This document shows positions 26,492-34,917 of a stretch of DNA of 45,119 bases, piece by piece; position 1 is the stretch's first letter; every line of letters begins with the position of its first letter. Under the pieces are notes generated by a model, which searched no databases, was not told where the DNA came from, and saw only the letters and a program-made list of their open reading frames with translations. Location: the NCBI GenBank assembly GCA_017556765.1, contig JAFYME010000011.1:1-45119 (forward strand), written 5' to 3'. The position numbers were made by a program, and so were the translations under genes. Source of the stretch: Bacteroidales bacterium. Lineage in GTDB: Bacteria; Bacteroidota; Bacteroidia; Bacteroidales; UBA932.

Positions 26492-28021
26492 CTACATGAA
26501 GTCGTCATTCATGCCGAATTCATTGGCCGGCATATTCGGCATCGGATCCGGGCCGAACGGAGGGAAATCGTCATTCATGGCCGACGCAACCGGCATCATA
26601 TCTGCCTGATTGACAAGGCTTTCCTGTTCGTCCACGAAGCGTACCTCATCATGACGGAATCTCATGTCGATATCCGCAATCGAACCGTTTCTGTGCTTTG
26701 CGATGATGATCTGTGTCCTACCCACATCGTCAGGATTGTCAGAAAGTCCCTGATAGTCATAACGATGGATGAAGATCACCATATCGGCATCCTGCTCGAT
26801 TGATCCCGACTCACGGAGGTCACTCAGCTGCGGACGGCGGTTGCTTCCCTGACGGTTCTCCGACTGACGGGAGAGCTGTGAAAGAGCGATGATAGGCACA
26901 TTCATCTCCTTTGCCGTAGCCTTGAGCGTACGGGAAATCGCCGCAACTTCCTGCTCACGCATACCTCTCAGCTCCGCAGGACCCTGCATGAGCTGAAGGT
27001 AGTCGACCACGATCAGGCGCACACCTTTCTGCTTTACAAGCTTCTTGACCTTTGAACGGAACTCCATCACAGGAAGGGACGGAGTGTCATCTATATATAT
27101 AGGTGCTTTCGAAAGTCTCTTGAGCTGGATATCCAGCTGCTGCCACTCCCAGTCCTGAAGCTTCACACCTCCCTTGATCTTGTCGGCGCTGAGCTTGGTC
27201 TCGGACACCATCATACGGTTCGCGAGCTGCTTTGCGGGCATCTCAAGAGAGAAAATCGCTACAGGCATATTGAAATCGACGGCCGCATTACGGGCCACAT
27301 TGACCACGAATGCAGTCTTACCGACTGAAGGACGGGCCGCAAGGATGATGAGGTCCGAAGCCTGCCATCCGAGGGTGATCTTGTCCAATGAAGGGAATCC
27401 GGACGGAACGCCGCTGAGGCCGTTTGAATCCTGACGTTTCTGAAGGTCTTCCAAGGCATCGTTGATGACCTTTCCGATCTCCTGCACATCCTTCTTCACA
27501 TTGTTCTGGATCGCCGCGAAGAGCTTTGTCTGAGCGGTATCGATCAGGTCATCGACGTTTACCGACTCATCGTATGAAGTCTTGAGGATATCGTACGAGG
27601 CCGTAATGAGCTCTCTCTGAATACATTTCTGCTTGAGTATCCTTATGTAATACTCAATATGCGCCGCGGCTCCGATCTTCTGGGACAGCTGAGCAAGGGT
27701 TATGGTACCACCTACAGCCTCAAGGTTTCCCTGAGACTTCAGCTTCTGTGATACAGACAACAGGTCGAGGGCGACGTGCTCATTGTTCAGCGAGCTCATC
27801 GCCTCGAAAATCATCCTGTGCTTTTCGCTATAGAAGCAGCTTGGAGACAGCTCATCCATAGCTTCGTCCACACAGTGCGGTTCGATCAGAAGCGCTCCGA
27901 GGACAGCCTCTTCGACGTCAAGAGCTTGAGGCGGAATATTTCCCATCTCAAGCCCAAGCGTATCTAAGTTGACTGACGGATTTCTCCTTCTGACTGAACG
28001 TTTCTTTCCCTCTTCAGCCAT
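26492..28021 (-). CDS. dnaB: Replicative DNA helicase DnaB
   Basis: This 509-residue hexameric helicase opens the replication fork. The N-terminal domain (about 30-140, PPQALDVEEAVLGALLIE) is followed by the RecA-type domain. Walker A is ARPSVGKTAF, Walker B is LIVVDYLQLMQG, and motifs QLSRQSENR and DLRESGSIEQDADMV are present. The Met/Asp/Pro-rich C-terminal tail is typical of Bacteroidota members. No intein is present. Confidence 0.97.
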   Translation of the reverse strand: MAEEGKKRSVRRRNPSVNLDTLGLEMGNIPPQALDVEEAVLGALLIEPHCVDEAMDELSPSCFYSEKHRMIFEAMSSLNNEHVALDLLSVSQKLKSQGNLEAVGGTITLAQLSQKIGAAAHIEYYIRILKQKCIQRELITASYDILKTSYDESVNVDDLIDTAQTKLFAAIQNNVKKDVQEIGKVINDALEDLQKRQDSNGLSGVPSGFPSLDKITLGWQASDLIILAARPSVGKTAFVVNVARNAAVDFNMPVAIFSLEMPAKQLANRMMVSETKLSADKIKGGVKLQDWEWQQLDIQLKRLSKAPIYIDDTPSLPVMEFRSKVKKLVKQKGVRLIVVDYLQLMQGPAELRGMREQEVAAISRTLKATAKEMNVPIIALSQLSRQSENRQGSNRRPQLSDLRESGSIEQDADMVIFIHRYDYQGLSDNPDDVGRTQIIIAKHRNGSIADIDMRFRHDEVRFVDEQESLVNQADMMPVASAMNDDFPPFGPDPMPNMPANEFGMNDDFM

Positions 28022-28031
28022 AAGTCAGTTT

Positions 28032-28841
28032 TTATTCGAAATCAGGATTTACGAGGATCCTGCCGCAGTATTCGCAGATGATCATCTTCTTGTTAGAAGC
28101 GATGTCGATAAGTCTCTGAGGAGCGATTGTATTGAAACATCCGCCGCATGAGTCACCGTTGAATACAGAAACAACAGCAAGGTGATTGTTGCAGCTCTGT
28201 CTGATATGATCATATGCGCTCATTGTTCTCTCGTCGATCTTAGCCGCGCATGCGTCTCTGTCCGCGCAGAGTCTCTCCTCCTCCTTTGAAGTAGACTCGA
28301 CGATTGTCGCGAGTTCCTGCTTCTTGGCCTTGAGGTCCTCTGTTCTTACAGCGATCTTCTCCTTCACAACCTCGAGGTCGTTCTTCTTGTCGAAGATACG
28401 CTCCTTTGCCTCTGAGATATGCTTCTCTGCAATCTGTCTGAGGAGTCCCTGGTTCTCGATCTCCTTGTTCAGAGAGTCGTACTCACGGCTGTTCGCAACG
28501 TTCTCAAGCTGAGATCTGTACTTCTCGATCTGAGCGTCACACTCTGTGATTCCGAGCTTGTTCTCAGTGATGAACTTGCCGTACTCGTCGATCATCTCTG
28601 CAAGACGGGTCGACTTTGCCTTGAGCTCTGCAATCTCTGCCTCAAGAGCCTCCACTTCCATCGGAAGCTCACCTCTGAGCTGGAGGATCTTGTCGATCGC
28701 TGTGTCAGCCTGCTGGAGAGCATACAGTGTCTGGAGCTTCTCGCCGACGCTAAGGTCAGAATCCGCGAAGCTCTTCTGAATGGATACGAAGGTCTCCCTC
28801 TGGTCGATAGGAGTTTCGATTTTCTTAGTCTTTTTAGCCAT
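28032..28841 (-). CDS. Coiled-coil C4-type zinc-ribbon protein
   Basis: This 269-residue protein has a long coiled coil (about residues 20-200, rich in Lys, Glu and Leu) and a C-terminal zinc ribbon with CGGC and CEYCG. It is a homologue of the widespread YbgI-neighbour/CT398-type zinc-ribbon proteins, which in other phyla bind secretion or transport partners; the role here is unknown. It lies 5 bases after the Nif3-like gene, a pairing seen in many bacteria. Confidence 0.9.
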   Translation of the reverse strand: MAKKTKKIETPIDQRETFVSIQKSFADSDLSVGEKLQTLYALQQADTAIDKILQLRGELPMEVEALEAEIAELKAKSTRLAEMIDEYGKFITENKLGITECDAQIEKYRSQLENVANSREYDSLNKEIENQGLLRQIAEKHISEAKERIFDKKNDLEVVKEKIAVRTEDLKAKKQELATIVESTSKEEERLCADRDACAAKIDERTMSAYDHIRQSCNNHLAVVSVFNGDSCGGCFNTIAPQRLIDIASNKKMIICEYCGRILVNPDFE

Positions 28842-28846
28842 ATCGC

Positions 28847-29623
28847 TTAAAAATAAAATATCGGGTTACTATATATATTCTGAGTAATGCGAACCGCAAA
28901 GGTAGGAAAATTTTTCTTTATCAAAGAAAATAAAATGTCAACTATCTCTATTTCACTCTCGTAATGGCCTATATCCATGATCATGAAGCCTTCACGGGTG
29001 AAGAAATTATGGTATGAGATGTCTCCGCTTATATAAAGCTGAGCGCCGGATTTCATCGCCGTGCCAATGAGTGAACCGCCTGATCCACCGCACATTGCGA
29101 CGCGGCTGATCTTTCCGTCCACAGGCTTTGACGCTCTCATGGCCTTGAGTCCGAAGCTCTTCTTCACGAGTTTGACGGCCTCTTCTGCTGACAACGGCTC
29201 AGGCAGGTTTCCTACCACTCCCAGTCCTGTGCCTTCGCCATCCTCATCAAGTATCTGTACATCTTCAAGTCCCAGCCTTGCCGCCATGGCCCCGCTCACA
29301 CCTGCAATCACCTTGTCGGCGCTTGTATGGGCCGCATATATGCTGATGCCCGCCTTTATCGCCTTGATGACAGCCTCTCCGACAGGATTGTCCGGAGATA
29401 TCTTCTTGAGTCCGGAGAAGATGAGCGGATGATGGGTCACGATCATGTCCGCGCCGCATGCGATCGCCTCATCCACAAGCACAGGCGTGCAGTCGAGTCC
29501 GAGAAGCACAGACGAAACCACGTCTTCAGGAGAGCCTATGCACAGACCGCTGTTGTCCCATCCTTCCTGAAGCGAAAGCGGAGCGAATTCCTCGATTACC
29601 CTTATTATATCCTTTACTTTCAT
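28847..29623 (-). CDS. Nif3-like dinuclear metal center protein (GTP cyclohydrolase I type 2-like)
   Basis: This 258-residue protein has metal ligands visible in VTHHPLIFSG, AAHTSADKV and DIGHYESE. The usual AAHTNLD is AAHTSAD here. It lacks the central CutA1-like insertion of the long form. The biochemical role is unsettled. Its start overlaps the MerR gene stop by 4 bases. Confidence 0.92.
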   Translation of the reverse strand: MKVKDIIRVIEEFAPLSLQEGWDNSGLCIGSPEDVVSSVLLGLDCTPVLVDEAIACGADMIVTHHPLIFSGLKKISPDNPVGEAVIKAIKAGISIYAAHTSADKVIAGVSGAMAARLGLEDVQILDEDGEGTGLGVVGNLPEPLSAEEAVKLVKKSFGLKAMRASKPVDGKISRVAMCGGSGGSLIGTAMKSGAQLYISGDISYHNFFTREGFMIMDIGHYESEIEIVDILFSLIKKNFPTFAVRITQNIYSNPIFYF

Positions 29624-29937
29624 AGTTCTTCACGGATCTCTGAAAGCTGCTGGCGGATAGCCTTGAGGGACTCCAGCACGCGAGCCTTGTTTATGACTTC
29701 CTTCCTGTCTCCCTTGAGTCTCTTGGCCGCTCCTTCAAGAGTCAGACCTTCGACCTTAACGAGCACATGGATATGCTTGAATGTCTCCACATCCTCCTTG
29801 GTGAAGAGACGGTTGCCCTTGGCGTTTCTCTGAGGCTTGATGAATTTAGGGAATTCATTGGCCCAGAAACGCACCAGGGATGTGTTTTCTCCAAGGATTT
29901 CGGCTACTTCGCCGATGGTGTACAAATATTTTTCCAT
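29620..29937 (-). CDS. MerR family transcriptional regulator
   Basis: The start at 29937 gives MEKYLYTIGEVAEILGENTS; the longer frame to 29964 adds MKDLLKEDI, encoded by a dispersed repeat, and is rejected. The 105-residue protein is a winged-helix MerR DNA-binding domain (SLVRFWANEFPKFIKPQRN, KGNRLFTKEDVETFKHIH) with a short helix after it and no effector domain. This short form is common in Bacteroidota. Its target is unknown. Confidence 0.9.
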   Translation of the reverse strand: MEKYLYTIGEVAEILGENTSLVRFWANEFPKFIKPQRNAKGNRLFTKEDVETFKHIHVLVKVEGLTLEGAAKRLKGDRKEVINKARVLESLKAIRQQLSEIREEL

Positions 29938-29946
29938 TATATCTTC

Positions 29947-30036
29947 TTTTAAAAGATCCTTCACTTCGTTCAGGATGACAGTGTCAGGTTCTATGTTCAG
30001 GATGACAGTGTCGGGTTTCGTGTCTTGGATGACATG
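29947..30036. repeat. Dispersed repeat copy 2 with short tandem units
   Basis: AAAAGATCCTTCACTTCG, then TTCAGGATGACAGTGTC twice (about 29968-29984 and 29996-30012), then a diverged TTGGATGACATGTC. It resembles 19779-19812. It fills the space between the MerR start and the stop of the M23 peptidase upstream. Confidence 0.6.
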
Positions 30037-30039
30037 TCA

Positions 30040-30987
30040 TCAATCCAACGACTGGCCTGTCGAGACGGACATCACCAGCATGCTCACGTATTCCTCCGGC
30101 GTCACCGACGCAAAGAGGTGATTCACCGGATCCAGAACCACCGAATCACGCAGCACCTCGTAATGCAGATGCGGAGCGAATGAATTTCCCGAAACGCCCA
30201 CATATCCCAGACGGGTGCCGCGGCGCACCTTGCGTCCCTTTACGGCCTCCATGTCCGCAAGATGGGCATACCTTGTGAAATATCCGTTTCCATGGTCAAT
30301 CACGACCTGGTTGCCAAGGCCCTTGCGGGAGCGGATGACCTCGCTTATCGTTCCGTCCGCGGCAGCAAAAACCGGCTCGCCGGCAGGCGCGATGATATCC
30401 AGTCCGTTATGCTTTATGCTTACCTTGTAGAAAGGGTTTATCTTATCACCCACGGACGCGCCCGTCTGGGCAAAAGAGAACTTCTCCACAGGCTTGTGCA
30501 TAGGCGGCATCACGAAACCGCTGTCCACGATCATTTCCATGACTCTTGCAAAATTCGTCTCCACAGTACTGGCCGACTCCTCGACATGCTCAAGCTTCCT
30601 TTCCGTATAACTCACGATATCCGTATCTGGAATGGAATCAATTCCCATGAGGAAATCCACTGACGACAACGGGTCCATGCTCGGGGCCGAGGTATGGAAT
30701 ATCTCCTCATATATGCGGTCATCCTTAAGCCTGAGGCCTTCCACGACATCAGCCAGCAGTTCCTCCTTGCGCTCCAGTTCCGGAAGTTCGCGGGCATACA
30801 TCCTGTTTTCGTTCTTCAGACGCTGTTCTGTATCAGTGCTGAACACAAGCGCGAATATAAGATAGTAAACAACTGCAAGAGAAACGGTTACAACAAAGAA
30901 CATCAGCACCTTACGCACATAATGCCATGCTGATTTCTTCGCTTTCCTGAACCTGAAGCCGTCCTTATCGTATTCGTACTGACTCAT
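30040..30987 (-). CDS. M23 peptidase with membrane anchor (first of a pair)
   Basis: This 315-residue inner-membrane protein has one helix at about 30-50 (VLMFFVVTVSLAVVYYLIFA), a periplasmic coiled coil (about 55-80), and a LytM domain with HNGLDI and HLHYE (H..D and HxH zinc ligands). It probably cuts or regulates peptidoglycan hydrolysis during growth or division. It is a paralogue of the gene upstream, which overlaps it by 4 bases (30984-30987). Confidence 0.92.
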   Translation of the reverse strand: MSQYEYDKDGFRFRKAKKSAWHYVRKVLMFFVVTVSLAVVYYLIFALVFSTDTEQRLKNENRMYARELPELERKEELLADVVEGLRLKDDRIYEEIFHTSAPSMDPLSSVDFLMGIDSIPDTDIVSYTERKLEHVEESASTVETNFARVMEMIVDSGFVMPPMHKPVEKFSFAQTGASVGDKINPFYKVSIKHNGLDIIAPAGEPVFAAADGTISEVIRSRKGLGNQVVIDHGNGYFTRYAHLADMEAVKGRKVRRGTRLGYVGVSGNSFAPHLHYEVLRDSVVLDPVNHLFASVTPEEYVSMLVMSVSTGQSLD

Positions 30988-32006
30988 GACCTGCGGTTTT
31001 CCCTTCTTTTATGAGACGGATGGAGAGTGATGTTCTTCGACGCATCCGCCGTGTTCTGCACCATTACAGAATACTCCTCCGGAGTGATAGATAGATCATA
31101 ATAATTGGCCGGATTCACATGGTTGCCCTTGTAAATCACTTCATAATGGAGGTGCGGTCCGGACGATTTTCCCGAATTTCCGGTCTGTCCTACACACTCT
31201 CCCCTCTTTATCTTCATGCCCTCAACGACGCCTACCGCCTTGAGATGGGCATATCTTGTCTTGTATCCGAATCCATGGTCTATCACGACCTGGTTGCCGT
31301 ATCCGAAGAACTCGAACTTGACGCTTTCCACGACTCCGTCGCCTGTCGCATAGACAGGGTTGCCTGGCTTCATGGCAAAATCCACACCGGTATGACGGGC
31401 CGTACGGCCATTGATCGGGTCTTTTCTGTAACCGAAGCCGCTGGAGAGCCTGTACCTTGACGGATCAGGATTTATCGGCGGGATGGCCGGTATGCATACC
31501 GCCATGTCGCCCGCCCTCTTTGAAAGAAGCGCGACCTCGTCGAAAGAACGGCTCTGCACGTAGGTCTTCTTAGTAAGCACATCCAGCCTTATCGCAGTCG
31601 ACTTGAGAAGCCCGTCAGGGTCAATGTCATCATAATGTGCATATCGGTTCACTCCTCCGAATCCGGCGTTCCTCACTTCAGACGGGATCTCGTTCATACC
31701 GAAGATGGAACGATAGATACCGTCATCCCTCATCTGAAGCGACGAAAGGGCCTCTTCATATGAATCCAGCTGCCTGTTCAGGACCTCTACCTTCGAGCAC
31801 CACTCCGCATTCTGCTTTTTCAGAAGCGCCGTCTTCGGAAGTTCCAGATCAAGCACGAACACATATATCCAGAAGTAAATAACCGCCATCACAACGCTTA
31901 CCACCAGCATCAGCAGCGGACCGAACACACGTGACATTCTGGAACGCTTTGTCACTTCGTACATGAGCGTTCTAGGGTTGAATGTATATTTCTTGTTATC
32001 GGACAT
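30984..32006 (-). CDS. M23 peptidase with membrane anchor (second of a pair)
   Basis: The chosen ATG at 32006 gives MSDNKKYTFNPRTLMYEVTK; a TTG at 32015 would add three residues. The 340-residue protein has a membrane helix (VFGPLLMLVVSVVMAVIYFW), a coiled coil, and a LytM domain with HTGVDF and HLHYE, ending in a basic tail. The Tyr-Gly-Asn-Gln-Val-Val-Ile-Asp-His block is shared with the paralogue. A minus-strand -7 box TATCTTTG lies at 32013-32020, only a few bases before the ATG, so the mRNA may be nearly leaderless. Confidence 0.92.
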   Translation of the reverse strand: MSDNKKYTFNPRTLMYEVTKRSRMSRVFGPLLMLVVSVVMAVIYFWIYVFVLDLELPKTALLKKQNAEWCSKVEVLNRQLDSYEEALSSLQMRDDGIYRSIFGMNEIPSEVRNAGFGGVNRYAHYDDIDPDGLLKSTAIRLDVLTKKTYVQSRSFDEVALLSKRAGDMAVCIPAIPPINPDPSRYRLSSGFGYRKDPINGRTARHTGVDFAMKPGNPVYATGDGVVESVKFEFFGYGNQVVIDHGFGYKTRYAHLKAVGVVEGMKIKRGECVGQTGNSGKSSGPHLHYEVIYKGNHVNPANYYDLSITPEEYSVMVQNTADASKNITLHPSHKRRENRRS

Positions 32007-32012
32007 ATCGGG

Positions 32013-32020
32013 CAAAGATA
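32013..32020 (-). promoter_or_regulatory. -7 box for the M23 gene pair
   Basis: TATCTTTG on the minus strand, only 6 bases before the ATG at 32006. If real, it implies a leader of almost zero length. Confidence 0.4.
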
Positions 32021-32114
32021 ACGAAAATCTCTCACACTTCTATAAAAAATAATATTTTTTAAAGTAAGGTCATAGAAAACAAGGATTAGTATGGGCTTTT
32101 AAGGAAAAAATATG

Positions 32115-32122
32115 TATTTTTG
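32115..32122 (+). promoter_or_regulatory. -7 box of alaS
   Basis: TATTTTTG fits TAnnTTTG, 62 bases before the alaS ATG at 32185. No clear -33 box. Confidence 0.5.
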
Positions 32123-32184
32123 CGAGTTATTTTGCCGTACTGCGTATGAGCGGCAACCGATAAGAAGATAAAACTGAAATACAT

Positions 32185-34800
32185 ATGACTTCAAAAGAGA
32201 TCAGAAAGGCCTTCCTGGACTTCTTTGCGTCCAAGGGCCACCAGATTGTGCCTTCGGCACCTATGGTCGTAAAGAACGACCCGACACTCATGTTCACCAA
32301 CGCCGGAATGAACCAGTTCAAGGATTGGTTCCTCGGCAACAGCCCTGCAAAATGGAAGAGGGTTGCCGACAGCCAGAAGTGCCTTCGCGTGAGCGGAAAG
32401 CATAATGACCTCGAGGAGGTAGGACGTGACACATACCACCACACAATGTTCGAGATGCTCGGAAACTGGAGCTTCGGCGACTACTTCAAGGACGAAGCAA
32501 TCGACTGGGCATGGGAGCTCCTCACAGAGGTATACAAGCTTGACAAGGACAGACTCTACGCAACTGTGTTCGAGGGTTCTGAGGCTGACGGCACAAAGCT
32601 CGACGTAGAGGCTATGGAGGCATGGAAGAGACATCTTCCTGAGGACAGGATCCTCCTCGGAAACAAGAAGGACAATTTCTGGGAAATGGGCGATACAGGT
32701 CCATGCGGTCCATGTTCGGAGATCCACATCGACCTCCGTTCAGACGAGGAGAGAGCTGCCGTACCGGGCGCATCGCTCGTGAACAAGGACCACCACCTCG
32801 TGATCGAGATCTGGAACAACGTGTTCATGCAGTACAACCGCAAGGCAAACGGCGAGCTTGAGCTCCTTCCTAACAAGAACGTGGATACAGGTATGGGATT
32901 CGAGCGCCTCTGCATGGCTCTCCAGGGCAAGAAGTCAAACTATGACACAGACGTGTTCACAGGCATGATCGCTAAGATCGAGGAGCTTTCAGGACACAAG
33001 TACGGCGTTACGACAGAGGAGGATGTTGCCATGCGAGTTATCGCTGACCACATCCGCGCGATCAGCTTCTCTATCGCTGACGGCCAGCTTCCTTCAAACG
33101 TGAAGGCAGGATATGTGATCCGCCGAATCCTCCGCCGTGCGGTACGTTACGGATACACATTCCTCGGCTTCAACGAGCCGTTCATCTGCCGTCTTGTACA
33201 GCAGCTCGTGGACGACATGGGAGAGTTCTACCCAGAGATCGTGAAGCAGCAGACTCTTATCGAGCGTGTCATCAAGGAAGAGGAGATGGCTTTCCTCCGC
33301 ACTCTTGACAGAGGTATCCGTCTGATGGACAACATCATGGCGAAGTCAGCCGAGACAAAGGTGATTTCCGGCGAGGACGCATTCGTGCTCTATGACACAT
33401 TCGGATTCCCTATCGACCTTTCAGAGCTCATCGCTTCGGAGAAGGGCTACAAGATCGACCTCGAGGGCTTCCAGGTGGAGCTCCAGAAGCAGAAGGACAG
33501 AGCGCGTAACGCCACAGCCATCGAGTCAGGAGACTGGGTTGAGTTCGCTCACTGCGACAACATCGAGTTCTGCGGATACGACCAGACTGAGCTCGAAGGC
33601 GTACAGCTCACACGTCACCGTACCGTGAAGGCAAAGAACAAGACAATGTACCAGCTCGTGTTCGAGCGCACACCGTTCTACGCTGAGATGGGTGGACAGG
33701 TAGGAGATACAGGATACATCCTTTCAGAGAGCGGCGAGAAGATCCAGATCGTAAATACAATCAAGGAGAACAACCTCACCATCCATGTTGCAGAGCGCAT
33801 CCCTGCAGACTGTACAGAGAGCTTCAGCCTCCATGTGGATGCAGAGCGCAGACTCCAGATCGAGAACAACCATACAGCGACTCACCTCCTCCACCAGGCT
33901 CTCCGCGAGATCCTCGGAACACATGTGGAGCAGAAGGGTTCATATGTATGCGACAAATACTTCCGCTTCGACTTCTCGCATTTCGAGAAGCTCAGCGAGG
34001 AGCAGGCAAAGCAGGTAGAGAGCCGCGTGAACGAGCTCATCAGAGCCAACAACCCGCTCGACGAGAACCGCAACGCTACTATGGAGCAGGCTCAGGAGAT
34101 GGGTGCAATGGCACTCTTCGGAGAGAAGTACGGCGACACAGTGCGTGTGATCAAGTTCGGTGATTCATGTGAGCTCTGCGGTGGTACCCATGCTGCAGCG
34201 ACAGGCCAGATCGGTTTCTTCAGAATCGTTTCAGAGTCTGCGATCGCTGCCGGAGTACGTCGTATCGAGGCTACAACCGGAGTAAGCGCCGAGGCTCTTG
34301 TAGACGAGATGGCTGAGACAATCCGCACTGCAAAGGCATTCTTCAACAACGTTCCTGACCTTGCGGGAGCGATCAGAAAGATGGTAGAGGAGAACGAGGC
34401 GTACAAGAAGCAGATGGAGGAGATCGCAAAGGAGAAGACCCTCGCCCTCAAGGCTGAGCTCAAGACAATGGCCAAGGAGGTAAACGGCATCAACATCGTT
34501 GTGATCGATACTCCGATGGATCCTGTAATGCTCAAGAATGCAGCGTTCATGCTCCAGAAGGAGGCTCAGAACCTTGCCATTGCAGCCGCATTCGAGGCAG
34601 CTGGCAAGCCACAGCTCCTTCTCATGTATACAGAGGATCTTGTAAAGGCAGGTCATAACGCAGGCGCTGACGTACGTGAGGCCGCAAAGCTCATCATGGG
34701 CGGCGGTGGCGGACAGCCAGGTCTTGCGACAGCCGGTGGAAAGAACCTTGAAGGTCTTTCTGAGGCGTTGACCAAGATGTCAGAACTCGCTACACGCTAA
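32185..34800 (+). CDS. alaS: Alanyl-tRNA synthetase
   Basis: This 871-residue class II synthetase charges tRNA-Ala. In order: catalytic core ([40 protein letters not shown]), tRNA recognition region, editing domain with HTATHLL and zinc ligands CELCGGTH, and the C-terminal oligomer/DHHA1-like part ending with the glycine loop [15 protein letters not shown]. Length and motifs are normal. It is followed by palindrome C and then the LptG-Fmt gene. Confidence 0.98.
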   Translation: MTSKEIRKAFLDFFASKGHQIVPSAPMVVKNDPTLMFTNAGMNQFKDWFLGNSPAKWKRVADSQKCLRVSGKHNDLEEVGRDTYHHTMFEMLGNWSFGDYFKDEAIDWAWELLTEVYKLDKDRLYATVFEGSEADGTKLDVEAMEAWKRHLPEDRILLGNKKDNFWEMGDTGPCGPCSEIHIDLRSDEERAAVPGASLVNKDHHLVIEIWNNVFMQYNRKANGELELLPNKNVDTGMGFERLCMALQGKKSNYDTDVFTGMIAKIEELSGHKYGVTTEEDVAMRVIADHIRAISFSIADGQLPSNVKAGYVIRRILRRAVRYGYTFLGFNEPFICRLVQQLVDDMGEFYPEIVKQQTLIERVIKEEEMAFLRTLDRGIRLMDNIMAKSAETKVISGEDAFVLYDTFGFPIDLSELIASEKGYKIDLEGFQVELQKQKDRARNATAIESGDWVEFAHCDNIEFCGYDQTELEGVQLTRHRTVKAKNKTMYQLVFERTPFYAEMGGQVGDTGYILSESGEKIQIVNTIKENNLTIHVAERIPADCTESFSLHVDAERRLQIENNHTATHLLHQALREILGTHVEQKGSYVCDKYFRFDFSHFEKLSEEQAKQVESRVNELIRANNPLDENRNATMEQAQEMGAMALFGEKYGDTVRVIKFGDSCELCGGTHAAATGQIGFFRIVSESAIAAGVRRIEATTGVSAEALVDEMAETIRTAKAFFNNVPDLAGAIRKMVEENEAYKKQMEEIAKEKTLALKAELKTMAKEVNGINIVVIDTPMDPVMLKNAAFMLQKEAQNLAIAAAFEAAGKPQLLLMYTEDLVKAGHNAGADVREAAKLIMGGGGGQPGLATAGGKNLEGLSEALTKMSELATR

Positions 34801-34806
34801 TAATAC

Positions 34807-34906
34807 GGATAGACTGTTGTCTCCATTGGCCCCCTCCCACTCTGCGAGCGGGCCCCTCCCCCTACCCGGGGGTGGGAAAATGCCAATTCCGACAATCAGT
34901 CTACCC
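34807..34906 (+). repeat. Nested palindrome C, between alaS and the lptG-fmt gene
   Basis: Outer arms: GG (34807-34808), TAGACTG (34810-34816), TTGTC (34817-34821) and ATTGGC (34825-34830) pair with GCCAAT (34882-34887), GACAA (34891-34895), CAGTCTA (34897-34903) and CC (34905-34906), with a bulge at 34896 and a 3x3 internal loop. Inner hairpins: CCC-CTC/GAG-GGG-type (34836-34852) and one in 34858-34876 that pairs either CCCCC with GGGGG or CCC-ACC with GGT-GGG. It begins 6 bases after the alaS stop. No T run follows. Confidence 0.82.
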
Positions 34907-34917
34907 GCACTGATCAG

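Noticed and set aside
34807-34906. Simple intrinsic terminator after alaS
   Set aside because: No T run follows either end, and the multi-hairpin layout matches elements A and B instead.
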